DNA of 62,609 nucleotides from a virus. The stretch lies in the IMG/VR virus record IMGVR_UViG_3300044691_000253, positions 1 to 62,609 of that record; one strand, given 5' to 3'. Shown piece after piece: positions 45,179 to 55,871 of the stretch (the stretch's first letter is position 1; each line of letters begins with the position of its first letter). A program made the position numbers and the translations under genes. The notes beneath the pieces are model-generated. The model saw only the letters and a list, made by a program, of their open reading frames with translations. It was not told the origin of the DNA and did not search any database.

Positions 45179-47733
45179 TGACCCTTCCCTTTACATTCGC
45201 GTGGGTCGATCAGACCGCCACAACGTTCAACCCGAGCACGATGGACCGGTCCGACGAGGATATCTTCGCGCTCAAAATCCAGCACGACGAGGGTCAAATT
45301 CCGACGCTTGACCTCGTCGTCCGCAATCCGCGCATCGGCCTGCTCGCGCCCGGGCGCAAAGTCTGGGGATGGCTTGGATGGAGGAACGGCAGCAATACGC
45401 TCGTGCCGCTGTTCTTCGGCGTGCTCGTCGGCGTGCCCACGAGCCTGTTCCAAGAGAAGGTCACCCTGAAATTTATCGCGCGCTCGCCCCGGTTCATCGC
45501 GAACAAGCAAGCGCTCGCTGAAACCATGAAGAGCGCGCCCTACTACGATCCCATCTGGACCGATACGGCGAAGCGCGACGATCCGGACACGATCCTCGAA
45601 GGGTGGTCCGCGCTGTGGCACATCGATCGCACGACGCTCGCCATCACCGCCAGCGACATCCTCAGAGGCGAAGACGGCACCGTCACGTTTGATGATAGCC
45701 ACGCACTCTATGACAGCGTTTCGCTGCAACTCGGGCAGCCGCCGCTCTCAAACATCCGCGTCGAGGCGACGGTCAACTGGACCCAGCGCTCGTCCGGCTT
45801 CTTCGACGTGCCGCAGGTCAACGTCTCCAGCTATACGGGCGACAGCCTGCTCTCGGGCTGGCCGAAACCCGGATCGGGCATTGGCGGCGGCTACACGTGC
45901 GAGACGAGCTTCACGACCGATGTGTTCTTCGTCGGTCAGACGCCGAACACGAACTACAACTACTCTTGGTCCAACACTGACCCGAACCCGGGTCAGTGTT
46001 CGAACGCCTCGGCGGCTTCGTCGTCGAGCGGCCCGGCACTGCTCGCGCCGAACCCGTTGACCAACGTGCTGACGAGCTACTTTCAGACCGGCGTCTGTTT
46101 CCCGGACAGCGACCCGCCCATGAACATTCCGATGACATCAACGTCGAGCGGCGTCCTTGTGCCGCTGTGGAATGTGTCGCTGGCCATGACGCTGCGATAT
46201 GACGCGAGCCGCGCGTTCTCCGAAGTGCTTTCGTTCGACATGCTTGCGAACACGCAAGGCATCCTAGCGTCGCCGACCGTATCGCAGAACACTGAATTGC
46301 TGACGATATCTGCGGTCGATGTCGGCCAGCCGCTTCTTCAAGTCCAAGCATGGACAGACTTCGCCGGGCGGCATGTTAGTCTCGCGCAGATCATCACGCC
46401 GAATAACCCGACGACGCCGGGCGGCCTGTCATTCCAGATCGCGGTTGTCGCGGGCACCGCGAGCACGGTCGAGCCGGTATTCAGCGACATCGTCGGCTTC
46501 ACGACGGCTGACAACGGCGTCGTGTGGGCGAGCATGGGCGAGAACCCGCTCACAGATGCCCCGCGCTGGTCGTCGGCCTCCTACGTGCCACTGGGTCAGA
46601 TCACGCTTATGCAGGACCGGGTCTTCAACGTCAACACCGGCAACTTCGAGCTTATCCCGGGCAGCACGAGCTACTATCTGTGCACGGGCGCTGGCATGAC
46701 GAATGATCGGTATGTGATCTTCGACTACACGCCCCCGCCGACGAGCAACACCGAACCGCCGAATGCCATCCGCCACATCAGCGATATCCAGCCGCCGACG
46801 TTCTCGCAAAACGTCGGGCAGACGGTTGGGGATGGCTCAGTGACGTGGACCGTGCTCGGACTTTCGCCCGCGTCGCTCGGCATCCCGATCGGTGGCACGC
46901 CAGACAACGTCACGGCCCGCTCATATTTCCCGAGCGTGCGCGGCATCGCAAGCGTTGAGTATCTGATCAGCAAGGCCCGCGCCCGGCTTCGCATGCGCTC
47001 GCGCGCGGTCAAGATCGGATGGGAGTGCCGCTTCGATGACGCGGTCGCGCTGTCTTGCCGCAAAAATGCGACGCTGTTTGATCCGCGTCTGCCCGGCGGC
47101 GCGGCGACGGGCAAGATCACGAGCTATATCTTGTCGGCCAGCGGCGACGGCGTCCTGCGCGGCAAGGTCGAGATCGGATGCGCCATCGGCTTTGGCAACA
47201 GCATAAATGAGATCACCGGCACACCGGAGTATGCTGCTGCGGGGTATATGCAAGACGGGTATCAGATTTTCGACGGCGCAATGGTCGCGCACGGGAGCGC
47301 CGACACGACGTTCTCGTTGCCGGTCTATGTCCCCTTCGATGATGGTTTGAACTTCCCGTTGCGCTGGCAGGATGTCAGCGACGGCGGCCTCGTCTCGGGC
47401 ACGCTCGCCGAGCAGAAGGCGGCCATCGAAAAATCCTTCGCTGTCGCAGTCCATTTGCAGTACCTCTCGACCTACGGCGGCACTGTCGGCTCGGCGAATG
47501 ACACGACGAAAGTGAGCGGCATCGCCCCGGACGTGGCGTGGAAACTGGAGCGCGAAGAGATCGCGCTGATCACGCAAAACACGCCCTTCGTCATGAACGC
47601 GAACCCGATCTCGTGGTCCTGTCTATTGAAGCCGTGTAACGGCAACGGACCGTTCGGCGGATCATACTCGATCCAAGTCTCGCCGCTCACCGTACCGCAG
47701 GGCATCAATCTCGAAGCTCCGTCGTCACCGTAA
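45178..47733 (+). CDS. Large tail tip/hub protein (851 aa)
   Basis: N-terminus (FALKIQHDEGQIPTLDLVVR, GRKVWGWLGWRNGSNTLVPL, FFGVLVGVPTSLFQEKVTLK) resembles the hub domain of tail baseplate proteins. Long middle with Thr/Ser-rich strand regions, probably inserted carbohydrate-binding or spike domains. A central tail-tip structural protein. Confidence 0.7.
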   Translation: MTLPFTFAWVDQTATTFNPSTMDRSDEDIFALKIQHDEGQIPTLDLVVRNPRIGLLAPGRKVWGWLGWRNGSNTLVPLFFGVLVGVPTSLFQEKVTLKFIARSPRFIANKQALAETMKSAPYYDPIWTDTAKRDDPDTILEGWSALWHIDRTTLAITASDILRGEDGTVTFDDSHALYDSVSLQLGQPPLSNIRVEATVNWTQRSSGFFDVPQVNVSSYTGDSLLSGWPKPGSGIGGGYTCETSFTTDVFFVGQTPNTNYNYSWSNTDPNPGQCSNASAASSSSGPALLAPNPLTNVLTSYFQTGVCFPDSDPPMNIPMTSTSSGVLVPLWNVSLAMTLRYDASRAFSEVLSFDMLANTQGILASPTVSQNTELLTISAVDVGQPLLQVQAWTDFAGRHVSLAQIITPNNPTTPGGLSFQIAVVAGTASTVEPVFSDIVGFTTADNGVVWASMGENPLTDAPRWSSASYVPLGQITLMQDRVFNVNTGNFELIPGSTSYYLCTGAGMTNDRYVIFDYTPPPTSNTEPPNAIRHISDIQPPTFSQNVGQTVGDGSVTWTVLGLSPASLGIPIGGTPDNVTARSYFPSVRGIASVEYLISKARARLRMRSRAVKIGWECRFDDAVALSCRKNATLFDPRLPGGAATGKITSYILSASGDGVLRGKVEIGCAIGFGNSINEITGTPEYAAAGYMQDGYQIFDGAMVAHGSADTTFSLPVYVPFDDGLNFPLRWQDVSDGGLVSGTLAEQKAAIEKSFAVAVHLQYLSTYGGTVGSANDTTKVSGIAPDVAWKLEREEIALITQNTPFVMNANPISWSCLLKPCNGNGPFGGSYSIQVSPLTVPQGINLEAPSSP

Positions 47734-47765
47734 TTCATCTGAGACCAAGATAAGGAATTTGAGAC

Positions 47766-48002
47766 ATGGCCGGTCTTGAACAAGTCATCCGCCCGTTCGT
47801 CGGACAGACGAGCGCGCCCACACCTTTCCACCCGGCAGGCGCTACCAGTGCGCCGATGGTCCGCCTCGCTGTGGGCCTCGTCGGCGGCAACAAGACGTTC
47901 GGCTGGAGCCACTCGACCACGCTGTCATCCTACATGGCCGCGGTGCATACCGAGAAGGCTTCGAACGCATTCGACATGACGACCGGAAAGCTGGCACAGT
48001 AA
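47766..48002 (+). CDS. Small tail-region protein (78 aa)
   Basis: MAGLEQVIRPFVGQTSAPTP... no recognised domain; between two tail genes. Confidence 0.6.
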   Translation: MAGLEQVIRPFVGQTSAPTPFHPAGATSAPMVRLAVGLVGGNKTFGWSHSTTLSSYMAAVHTEKASNAFDMTTGKLAQ

Positions 48003-48003
48003 C

Positions 48004-49617
48004 ATGGCATCAGGCCCGACGCGCAGGACCCACATTGTTCGCATCTCGCCGGACGACCCACCGGTCAAGCCGGGTGACCCGCCGAGCGACAACTACATCG
48101 ACATCGAAGTTCTCGACGCGATTGCGTTTCGCACCGACCGGGGCGAAGAGATGATTTTGAATATGGCAGCGGACACCATAGTTCCGTACATCGTCGATGA
48201 CACGGGCGGCGGTCATGGGAAAACGCCGGGTTCGGACACGACGCGACGCTCCCACATGAAGCGTATTGTCTCCGACGATCAGAAGCTCGACATCGAAGTT
48301 CTTGACGTAGTTGCGTTTCGGGACCAACGCGGCGAAGAGTGGATTTTGGACATGCATGATACCAACGGCGAGCCGAGCGTGTTCAACACCACCGATGGGA
48401 CTGGCGACAACAAGTCAACTCGGCGCACACACACTGAGAAAATCGGTGTCCCCTATGGCACGAAGGACCCGTCTCAGTACATCAAGAGCGAGCGCTGCGA
48501 CGCGATGGCATTCCGCACGATCACCGGCAAAGAGGTCATCATCAAGTGTCCGTCGAATGACGACCCCAACTCAACCGACCCGCGCGCGGATACGCACGTC
48601 TGGTCTCCGGAGGGATACGACCCCAGCAACGAGGATGGGCCGAAGCCACCGAAGAACTCCGACCCGCACAACTACGTCTCTTTTCTCAAGGACGACAAGG
48701 GCGACCCTGTCGGCTTCGCGACCGGCGATGAAAAAATATCCATGGGTCCGCTTTGGTGGGTCAGAAAGATCAGCACGAGTGGCGGCCTCCTAGTGGTCGA
48801 TTGGACAATCACGAGTAATAGTTCGGTACCCCCAATTGGCCAAATCGTTGCAACGCTTTCAGGCCTCGGCGACCTTGGGGCAGTTGGTTTGCTATCTGCC
48901 GGGATTGATGATCCGGCTGGCGGCCCGGGTATCTCACAGCACGTCACAAAAGAGATGCTCGCGTTTTACAATTGCTGGACTAATGAGATATTCGGTCCGA
49001 TTATCCTTCCCCCCTCCGGCCCACCTGTCGTCAGTCCGGGATCATGGCTTGTCTGGGTAAACGGTTTCCCGTATCCGCCGGACCCGAGCAGCACGCAATC
49101 AGGTCTAGTGGCGGCCTTTGACAATGAGGCGGACGCTAACGCGTTGGCCGCGTTTAGGAACGCAGACTTTTTCGGTCGGGTCATTGGATATGTGCATACG
49201 GTCGATCCGATCACGGGCGTCCCGCATGATGAGCCGATCCTCAGCGGTGGCTCGCTGCCCTCGCACGTCATTGCTCTCGGCGGGGTAGCCGCTCCCGATG
49301 TTCGCCGTTACCAGTATAACGGCTCGCAAATTTTCAACTTGACGAAGTTGCGGGCCACTGACCCGAAGGCGAAAAAACTAGTGGTGAGGATCACGATCGC
49401 GGCGACGAGCACGGTCAGCTACGGCTTTGATGTTCGCACCTACAAAACAAAGCATACCGACTTCACGACAGACGCGCAGGGCATCCCCAAGTGGGATACG
49501 AACGATGAGGTCGCTAATTTTGGCATCGGGAACCTATCTGATAAAGGAACACCTATCCTATCGCAGACCCTCGATCTCGAAATTGACTTGGCGAAGCTGA
49601 CGATCACGCAAATCTAA
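48004..49617 (+). CDS. Tail protein with three N-terminal repeats (537 aa)
   Basis: Three copies of TRRTHxxxI....DIEVLDxxAFRxxxGEExIL occur in the first ~185 residues. The remainder has low-complexity Pro/Asp segments and a strand-rich C-terminus. Probable tail tip or fibre-attachment protein. Confidence 0.65.
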   Translation: MASGPTRRTHIVRISPDDPPVKPGDPPSDNYIDIEVLDAIAFRTDRGEEMILNMAADTIVPYIVDDTGGGHGKTPGSDTTRRSHMKRIVSDDQKLDIEVLDVVAFRDQRGEEWILDMHDTNGEPSVFNTTDGTGDNKSTRRTHTEKIGVPYGTKDPSQYIKSERCDAMAFRTITGKEVIIKCPSNDDPNSTDPRADTHVWSPEGYDPSNEDGPKPPKNSDPHNYVSFLKDDKGDPVGFATGDEKISMGPLWWVRKISTSGGLLVVDWTITSNSSVPPIGQIVATLSGLGDLGAVGLLSAGIDDPAGGPGISQHVTKEMLAFYNCWTNEIFGPIILPPSGPPVVSPGSWLVWVNGFPYPPDPSSTQSGLVAAFDNEADANALAAFRNADFFGRVIGYVHTVDPITGVPHDEPILSGGSLPSHVIALGGVAAPDVRRYQYNGSQIFNLTKLRATDPKAKKLVVRITIAATSTVSYGFDVRTYKTKHTDFTTDAQGIPKWDTNDEVANFGIGNLSDKGTPILSQTLDLEIDLAKLTITQI

Positions 49618-49674
49618 AGCGGCTTGACTACGCCGACAATTTATGGTTAACACCCCACTCCCCGGAGAAATCTC

Positions 49675-50526
49675 ATGGTCGCATCCCTCGTATATCGCAC
49701 CGCTGACGGCACACGCTGGGGCGGCGGCCAAGGCTCCAATCTCTCTGCCGTGACAATCGATCTTAATTTCTGGACATTGTTCACAGCGGTCGAAGCACTC
49801 GGAGCCGCGCAGGCGAATGGCGCGGGCATCGACTTCATCAGTCAGCCCACCAATGGCAATATTATTTTCGTCCATCTGACGGACCATCGCGTGCTCGGGC
49901 CGTTCACGCTGCCGACTGCGCAGTGGAACCCGCGTGGCGATTGGACGCCGGTCACGCTTTTCGCGCCATTCGATACCGTCTCCAATAATGGCCAGCTTTA
50001 TCTCGTCACCACACCGCACACGAGCGCCGCAACGTTCTCGCCGTTCGCGACGGACGGTCTAGGCCACGCGCTCTATGTGTTGATCCTTTCGGCCCCGGCC
50101 AGTGCGGTGCCAGTCGGCGGGACCATTGGTCAGCGGATCAGCAAGTCGGCCAGCCCTGACTTCTCACTCGCATGGGTCAGCGACCGCGTTCGCATGTACA
50201 CCTTCGTTGCGGGTCATCCTCTCCCGGGCGAGTTGCTGATGCAGTTTCCCGTGGACAGTTTCATCCTGCTGCCGATCGGGCTGGCAGGCTCGGTATTTTA
50301 CGCGCACACGGGGACCGCGTTGTCGTGCTCCTACACGCTCACCAAGAATGGCTCACCTATCGGCAGCATCGATTTCCATGGGCCATCGCCGGAGACGATC
50401 ACCGCGACATTCCCCGCGAACATCCATTGCATTCCGGGCGACATCATCAGCCTCATCGCGCCCGCCGTCCCGGACGCGGTGCAGGCCGACATCTCATTCA
50501 ACATCGTATCGTTGCTGGAAAGCTGA
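49675..50526 (+). CDS. Tail fibre-region protein (283 aa)
   Basis: MVASLVYRTADGTRWGGGQG... Strand-rich throughout; the C-terminal ~100 residues resemble a jelly-roll-type domain (FILLPIGLAGSVFYAHTGTA...). Likely tail fibre or receptor-binding component. Confidence 0.6.
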   Translation: MVASLVYRTADGTRWGGGQGSNLSAVTIDLNFWTLFTAVEALGAAQANGAGIDFISQPTNGNIIFVHLTDHRVLGPFTLPTAQWNPRGDWTPVTLFAPFDTVSNNGQLYLVTTPHTSAATFSPFATDGLGHALYVLILSAPASAVPVGGTIGQRISKSASPDFSLAWVSDRVRMYTFVAGHPLPGELLMQFPVDSFILLPIGLAGSVFYAHTGTALSCSYTLTKNGSPIGSIDFHGPSPETITATFPANIHCIPGDIISLIAPAVPDAVQADISFNIVSLLES

Positions 50527-50529
50527 TCA

Positions 50530-51720
50530 ATGCCAACGATCTTAGCAACAGAAGGCAAGGCCCGGGCGGCTTGGACCGGAGGCTCCAGCCATACGGGCAC
50601 AACGGACTTCGGAGGCGCGACCCTTACGCGGGCCAATGCCTTCATCACCATGGTCGTTTCGAACGTGGCTCCGACGACTACAGCCGTCAGCGTCACGTCC
50701 ATCACCGACACGGAAGGAAACACGTGGCGTAGACTTACGAGCATCAACCGAAACTCATGGCAAACCAGCGCTCTGGCCGGGGGCCAAGTCGCGGCCGGGC
50801 TAGAAGTTTGGTGGACCATTGCAGCGTCATCCGGTCCGTCTCTGACTTTCACGATCACTTTCGATGGCACCATTGACGCGGGCGTGTGGGTAACCTCGGC
50901 GAAATTGCTGGGGGTGAATGCGGCGCAACCGTTCGACCAACACACGAACGCGACCGTGCTCGTATACCAGAACTCGTCTACCGCAACCGCCCCGACGTTC
51001 ACTGGCCCATCTGGTATCTCGACAAGCAGCGCCAACGTCTTCCCGATGGTCGCCATAACGGGCGTCGGCTTTGGGCAGCAGCAGTCAAGCTGGACGTTCG
51101 ATGGTGTTAGCGCGGGCGTCGCTGAGAGCTTTGCTGTAGGAACGAATGCGTGCGTAGGCGATCTTTGCGATCTCATCTCGTTCTCGTCTAGTCACCCGAC
51201 CGTGCCGTACTCCAGTGCGACGTTTGTTGGCGCTGCCACGCTCAAAAACTGTTTGCTGATCGCGTTCAACGTCACGCCCGACGCATCCACGCCGAGCGGA
51301 ACGTGGGCATCGACCGAGACCAAGGACACCTTCGCGGCGACCGGATACCCCGGCGGCTTCGGCATCACCGGCGATCTGACCTCGACCGAGGCCCGGGACA
51401 TCTTCGCGGCTGTCGGCTACCCGAACAACGTAGGCGTATGGACCACGCTTGAAGCACCGGACCGGTTCTCGGCGTTTGGTTTCCAGCCGCAGACCGCAGT
51501 CTGGCATTCGACTGAGGCCGCCGATGTCTTCCATGGCACCGGCATTGGCTTAGGTGAAAACGGCGTGTGGGCTTCGACCGAGGCCACCGACATCTTCGCA
51601 GCTACCGGCTTTACCCCGGTCTCCGGCACATTCATCGTGACTGAGGCCGCAGATCGCTTCCAAGCATTTGGCGCTGGCGTTATTCGGGTTCGCCGCCGTC
51701 GCACATCCTTTGTAACCTGA
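50530..51720 (+). CDS. Fibre-like protein with WxSTEAxDxFAAxG repeats (396 aa)
   Basis: N-terminal strand-rich domain (~260 residues), then about six repeats of 18-24 residues: STETKDTFAATG, STEARDIFAAVG, TLEAPDRFSAFG, STEAADVFHGTG, STEATDIFAATG, VTEAADRFQAFG. Basic C-terminal end (VRRRRTSF). Repeats of the type ATEAADTxAxxG are known in phage fibre-like proteins. Confidence 0.7.
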   Translation: MPTILATEGKARAAWTGGSSHTGTTDFGGATLTRANAFITMVVSNVAPTTTAVSVTSITDTEGNTWRRLTSINRNSWQTSALAGGQVAAGLEVWWTIAASSGPSLTFTITFDGTIDAGVWVTSAKLLGVNAAQPFDQHTNATVLVYQNSSTATAPTFTGPSGISTSSANVFPMVAITGVGFGQQQSSWTFDGVSAGVAESFAVGTNACVGDLCDLISFSSSHPTVPYSSATFVGAATLKNCLLIAFNVTPDASTPSGTWASTETKDTFAATGYPGGFGITGDLTSTEARDIFAAVGYPNNVGVWTTLEAPDRFSAFGFQPQTAVWHSTEAADVFHGTGIGLGENGVWASTEATDIFAATGFTPVSGTFIVTEAADRFQAFGAGVIRVRRRRTSFVT

Positions 51721-51738
51721 CCAAACGGAGGGCTGAGA

Positions 51739-52116
51739 ATGGCCGTCACCTATAACACCACCTTGAAGAATACGCGCATGACCGCTGTGGTCACTGCGCT
51801 CGGCACGACCGCGTTCCTCAACATCTATACGGCGGGCCTTGGCACGCTGCTCGCCACGGTCCCGTTGCCTAACCCGGCCGGTACCGTCACGGGCGGAGTG
51901 CTCACGTTCTCCGGCATGCCGCTGACGGAAGCGTCGGCGAACGCATCGGGCGTCGCGGCGGCGGCGACGGTCTCGACCTTGACCGGCGGCACCGGCACCG
52001 TAGTCATCTCGGGCCTGACCGTGGCGTCCACCGTGGGCGATATCGTGCTGTCCTCGACGAACATCGTCGCGGGTCAGCCGTTCACGATCACCTCGGCGTC
52101 AATCACGCATGGCTAA
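51739..52116 (+). CDS. Small strand-rich structural protein (125 aa)
   Basis: Thr/Val/Ala-rich (LTGGTGTVVISGLTVASTVG). Resembles the small virion proteins often placed beside fibres. No family named. Confidence 0.6.
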   Translation: MAVTYNTTLKNTRMTAVVTALGTTAFLNIYTAGLGTLLATVPLPNPAGTVTGGVLTFSGMPLTEASANASGVAAAATVSTLTGGTGTVVISGLTVASTVGDIVLSSTNIVAGQPFTITSASITHG

Positions 52117-53059
52117 GCCCGCGCTGCACGTGCAGGGGATGCATGGAATGGGGGACTGCTTGCATCAGCGAGCGGTCCTTCGTCAGTTGATGCAGACACG
52201 CACCGTGACGCTGGAGACCTCGTGGCCTTCGATGTATCACGACCTCATCGCCGAGGGCCTGTCGGTATGCCGACGCCCGGTCGCGCTGCGGACCCAATCG
52301 AAAAACGCGGCGCGTGAGAGCGACAAGTTCTCGCCGCGTCATCCATTCTTGCGCGCGGGCATGCGAGTGTCGTACACCGGCCAGCAAGTGCTCACGATGC
52401 CGAGCAAGACCATCCTAGAAGTGATGTGCAACGTCACCGGCACCGACTACGCGACCGCCGACTACCGGCTCCCTGTCCCGCCAGAATGGTTTGACGTGCT
52501 CACGAAGATCATGAGTTTCGAGCAGTACGTCGCGCTGATCGGCGCACATAAGCCCTTGCTCGTCTATCGGCCGCTCGTCGCCCGCAACGAGTGGCGCGGC
52601 TCCATGGCGCGCAATGCGGACCCGGGCTCTTACGCCGAGGTCTTCAACTCTGTCCGGGACAAGTTCTTCGTCATCTCGGTCGCCGATCTCGCCGAAGGAC
52701 AGGAATGGATCGTCGGCCCGGAAGCTAAAGCGGACCTGACTTTTCACAAGGGCGAGCTTGTATTCGAAGCCCTAGCTGCTCTTTTCGGCATCGCCGATCT
52801 CGTGCTCACCTCCAGCGGCTTCGCGGCTGTGCTCGGCCCGGCGGTCGGTACGCCCACGATCTCGATCGTCGGCGGCTACGAGGACCCACGTTGTCACGAC
52901 AGCGGCGCACGTTTCTCCCCGTACCTTGTCCTCGGACCGAGGACACCGTGCTCGTGCTGGACCTCGGCATGCATGAAAGTCTGCGACAAGAAGATCGAGA
53001 TGCCCGCGGCGCTCGCGGCTGTCGATGCGTTCGTGTCCGAAAACTGTACTCAAACTTAG
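52109..53059 (+). CDS. Glycosyltransferase family 9-like protein (316 aa)
   Basis: GMHGMGDCLHQRAVLRQL at the N-terminus is a GxGD nucleotide-sugar loop; LAALFGIADLVLTSSGFAAV and GPAVGTPTISIVGG at the C-terminal side is the hallmark of GT-B glycosyltransferases of the heptosyltransferase (GT9) type. Cys-rich tail (CSCWTSACMKVC). Begins the sugar cassette. Confidence 0.7.
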   Translation: MAKPALHVQGMHGMGDCLHQRAVLRQLMQTRTVTLETSWPSMYHDLIAEGLSVCRRPVALRTQSKNAARESDKFSPRHPFLRAGMRVSYTGQQVLTMPSKTILEVMCNVTGTDYATADYRLPVPPEWFDVLTKIMSFEQYVALIGAHKPLLVYRPLVARNEWRGSMARNADPGSYAEVFNSVRDKFFVISVADLAEGQEWIVGPEAKADLTFHKGELVFEALAALFGIADLVLTSSGFAAVLGPAVGTPTISIVGGYEDPRCHDSGARFSPYLVLGPRTPCSCWTSACMKVCDKKIEMPAALAAVDAFVSENCTQT

Positions 53060-53067
53060 GATACCCC

Positions 53068-53709
53068 ATGGTCGGATACGTGATGCGCCCCCCAGTCGCG
53101 CCGCTCAACATCGTCGCCCCTACAACGCAAGACATCGCCATCGTAATGTGCGGCGGCGGCGACCCGTTCGCCGAATGGGAACTCGCGCGAGAAATGTGCG
53201 AGCGCGCGGGCAAGGTCACTAGTATCTTTGCCGGAAATGACATGATAGAACATTTTCCGGGAGACATCGATCACGCGATCTCACTTCATCCGGACAAGTT
53301 CAGGCTATGGCTTCCTCGCCGCAAGTCATCAGGCTTCAATGATCCTCCGAAAATTTGGGCACATCGAAACTACGAAGGGGCCGTCACACATTGGACGCGG
53401 GACTGGTCCGGCTCGACCGGACTTTTCTGTGTCAAGATCGCGCGAGAGCACGGTTTCGTTCACATCGTCACGTGTGGCGTGCACATGACGGTAGAAGCGG
53501 ATCACTTCGTCCGCAAGCAGCCGTGGAACTCGGCGCTCGGGTTTAGGCGCGGATGGATGGCCCGGACGCCGGAGCTTCGACCTTACCTTCGAAGCATGGG
53601 CGGATGGACACAACAAGAGTTCGGAGCACCGACCGAAGAATGGCTCCGCACTGATATCGAGGACCAACACCGGGACAACCGGCACTTCAATGGGGGACTG
53701 AAAGCATGA
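53068..53709 (+). CDS. Rossmann-like protein of the sugar cassette (213 aa)
   Basis: VMCGGGDPFAEWELAREM and AGNDMIEHFPGDIDHAISLH, GSTGLFCVKIAREHGF and VTCGVHM follow the pattern of a phage Rossmann-fold family related to DUF115/pterin-diphosphokinase-like glycan proteins. The start is after the AGG before 53068. Ends GGLKA, like two neighbours. Activity unproven. Confidence 0.6.
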   Translation: MVGYVMRPPVAPLNIVAPTTQDIAIVMCGGGDPFAEWELAREMCERAGKVTSIFAGNDMIEHFPGDIDHAISLHPDKFRLWLPRRKSSGFNDPPKIWAHRNYEGAVTHWTRDWSGSTGLFCVKIAREHGFVHIVTCGVHMTVEADHFVRKQPWNSALGFRRGWMARTPELRPYLRSMGGWTQQEFGAPTEEWLRTDIEDQHRDNRHFNGGLKA

Positions 53710-54017
53710 ACTACAAAGACGTTGACCCGAAGGTGAAGCGGCTCTTTCCGTGGGCACTCTTCCTCGTGCTCGCTGCGCTGTTCGCGTTCGCGGCGACGCG
53801 CGTGCATGCCGAAGAGGATGTTTGGGCCTGCTATGGCTCGGCGCGGTACGAAGCCATGTCTTCGGCGTGGACCCCATGCAACGAGATGAGCAGAATTTGC
53901 ATCAAGGTCCGCGAGTACATTTCGCAGGGCCACACCATCGAAGAGGGCCGCGTGCTCGCGCAGTCCAAACACATCCCTCAGTGGATCATCAAGAAAGCTG
54001 AGAGGTGCCTGCCATGA
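53706..54017 (+). CDS. N-anchored Cys-containing protein (103 aa)
   Basis: ATGA start. One hydrophobic helix ([20 protein letters not shown]) ending in HA, possible signal peptide; mature part has four Cys that could pair. Role in the cassette unknown. Confidence 0.6.
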   Translation: MNYKDVDPKVKRLFPWALFLVLAALFAFAATRVHAEEDVWACYGSARYEAMSSAWTPCNEMSRICIKVREYISQGHTIEEGRVLAQSKHIPQWIIKKAERCLP

Positions 54018-55021
54018 AGAGAGCATTGATCACGGGCGTCACCGGGCAGGATGGCAGCTACCTCGCCGAGCTTTTGCTCGACAAGGGCTACGAGGTCCAC
54101 GGAATTAAGAGGCGGGCCAGCAGTTTCAACACTTCGCGCATAGATCACCTCAAACTGTTGAAACTGCATTATGGCGACATGACGGACGGCTCCAGCCTGA
54201 CGCGCATCCTCGCCGAGGTCGTCCCGGACGAGGTCTATAATCTCGCCGCCCAGTCTCACGTGCAAGTCAGCTTCGAGACGCCGGAGTACACCGCCAACGC
54301 GGACGGGCTCGGCGCGATGCGACTGCTGGAGGGCATCCGCAACCTCGATCTCGACACACGGCTCTATCAGGCGTCCACCTCCGAACTCTTCGGCAACTCC
54401 GGCGGCGTCTACCGCAATGAGCACACCCCGTTCATGCCGCGCTCGCCCTACGCCTGCGCGAAGCTCTATGCGTATTGGCTGACCGTCAATTATCGCGAGG
54501 CCTACGGCATGCACGCGAGCAATGGCATCCTCTTCAATCACGAGAGCCCGCGCCGCGGCCCGACGTTCGTCACGCGCAAGATCACCAAGGCGGTCGCCGC
54601 GATCTCGACCGGCGCGCAGGACTGCCTTTACCTCGGCAATCTCGACGCGATGCGCGACTGGGGCCACGCCCGGGACTACGTCCAAGCGATGTGGCTGGCG
54701 CTCCAGCAAGACAAGCCGGATGACTATGTCGTCGCGACCGGCGAGGCGCACTCTGTCCGTGAGTTCGTTGATCTCGCCTTCGCCGAGGCGGGCATCGATA
54801 TTTTCTGGGAAGGCGAGGGCGTCAACGAGCGCGGCTTCATCAAGGGGTCCCGGATCGCTGTCGTCAAGATCGATCCCAAGTATTTTCGCCCAACCGAGGT
54901 AAACCTCTTGCGCGGTGACGCGACAAAGGCTATGGAAAAACTCGGCTGGCATCCGCGTATCGGCTTCCGCGCGCTCGTCAAGGAAATGGTTGCGGCAGAC
55001 CTCAAAGGATCAGGCGCATGA
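54014..55021 (+). CDS. gmd: GDP-mannose 4,6-dehydratase (335 aa)
   Basis: Short-chain dehydrogenase fold with the NADP loop [13 protein letters not shown] at residues 7-19, family signature [18 protein letters not shown], catalytic Thr/Glu region STSELFG and Y146-x3-K150 (SPYACAK). Converts GDP-D-mannose to GDP-4-keto-6-deoxy-D-mannose. Its ATGA overlap with the previous gene and the coupled downstream gene make an operon. Confidence 0.9.
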   Translation: MKRALITGVTGQDGSYLAELLLDKGYEVHGIKRRASSFNTSRIDHLKLLKLHYGDMTDGSSLTRILAEVVPDEVYNLAAQSHVQVSFETPEYTANADGLGAMRLLEGIRNLDLDTRLYQASTSELFGNSGGVYRNEHTPFMPRSPYACAKLYAYWLTVNYREAYGMHASNGILFNHESPRRGPTFVTRKITKAVAAISTGAQDCLYLGNLDAMRDWGHARDYVQAMWLALQQDKPDDYVVATGEAHSVREFVDLAFAEAGIDIFWEGEGVNERGFIKGSRIAVVKIDPKYFRPTEVNLLRGDATKAMEKLGWHPRIGFRALVKEMVAADLKGSGA

Positions 55022-55860
55022 ACGAAGATACCCGGGTCATAATCTGTTGCTACGAAGGCGACATGCATCAACTAAACCTTGGCGCATACCTCCAGCACGG
55101 CTGCCCTGTTACTGTCCTCTCACCCGATGACAGCCGAGCAGTAATAGATCACCCGGGTATCGACTGTAAGTTCGGGGGCAAGCGCGCCTATACCGGACAG
55201 GACAGTCTTGATCGGCAGCACGAGCACTTGAAGCTCATGCTGACGTACCCGGAGAACTTCTTCCTGATCCACGACAGCGATAGTGTCTTGCTCGACGCAA
55301 AAATCCCCGACTACCTATACGCCGAGCCTGATGTGGTTTGGTCAAACCAAGTCGATGACGGCATCCCTGAGCATCAGGCGACCTTCCCGGAGGGATGGCC
55401 GCACATCGCTCTCCAGCCGCCGTATTTCCTCAGCCGGAAATCCATCGAAGCCATGGTCGTGGTTGGCGATGACCCGCGCGTCAAGGCAACGCCGGTCATG
55501 CCGTTCATCGACTACTATATGGTGCAGTTGACCGTAGTGGCCGGACTTCCGTACAAGCGGTTTGCTGACTGCCTGTCGTGTCCGATCACGTGCGACCCGA
55601 GGCAGAGAGACAATTGCAATGCGGGCCAGATCGAAACGTATAAGAGCGGCTACCAAATCGCGATGAACGCCGTCTTGCATGGTGGTGCGACGGTCCTCCA
55701 TTCAGTGAAAGACCCGAGCGCTGTTGAAGAGTTCCTACAGGCGCGTCGGCAATTTCTCGTGGGAAATCCCAACCCTGTTCCGCGTATGTCGCCGCCCCCG
55801 ACAGTCGGCGGACGCCGACGGGGCCGTGTGATCTATGGCGGCCCCGGCCTCAAAGCTTAA
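55018..55860 (+). CDS. Glycosyltransferase-like protein (280 aa)
   Basis: ATGA overlap with gmd. [12 protein letters not shown] holds a D-x-D metal/nucleotide-sugar motif of GT-A transferases. A Cys cluster ([17 protein letters not shown]) follows; ends GPGLKA. Acceptor unknown. Confidence 0.65.
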   Translation: MNEDTRVIICCYEGDMHQLNLGAYLQHGCPVTVLSPDDSRAVIDHPGIDCKFGGKRAYTGQDSLDRQHEHLKLMLTYPENFFLIHDSDSVLLDAKIPDYLYAEPDVVWSNQVDDGIPEHQATFPEGWPHIALQPPYFLSRKSIEAMVVVGDDPRVKATPVMPFIDYYMVQLTVVAGLPYKRFADCLSCPITCDPRQRDNCNAGQIETYKSGYQIAMNAVLHGGATVLHSVKDPSAVEEFLQARRQFLVGNPNPVPRMSPPPTVGGRRRGRVIYGGPGLKA

Positions 55861-55871
55861 AAGGACTGCCC

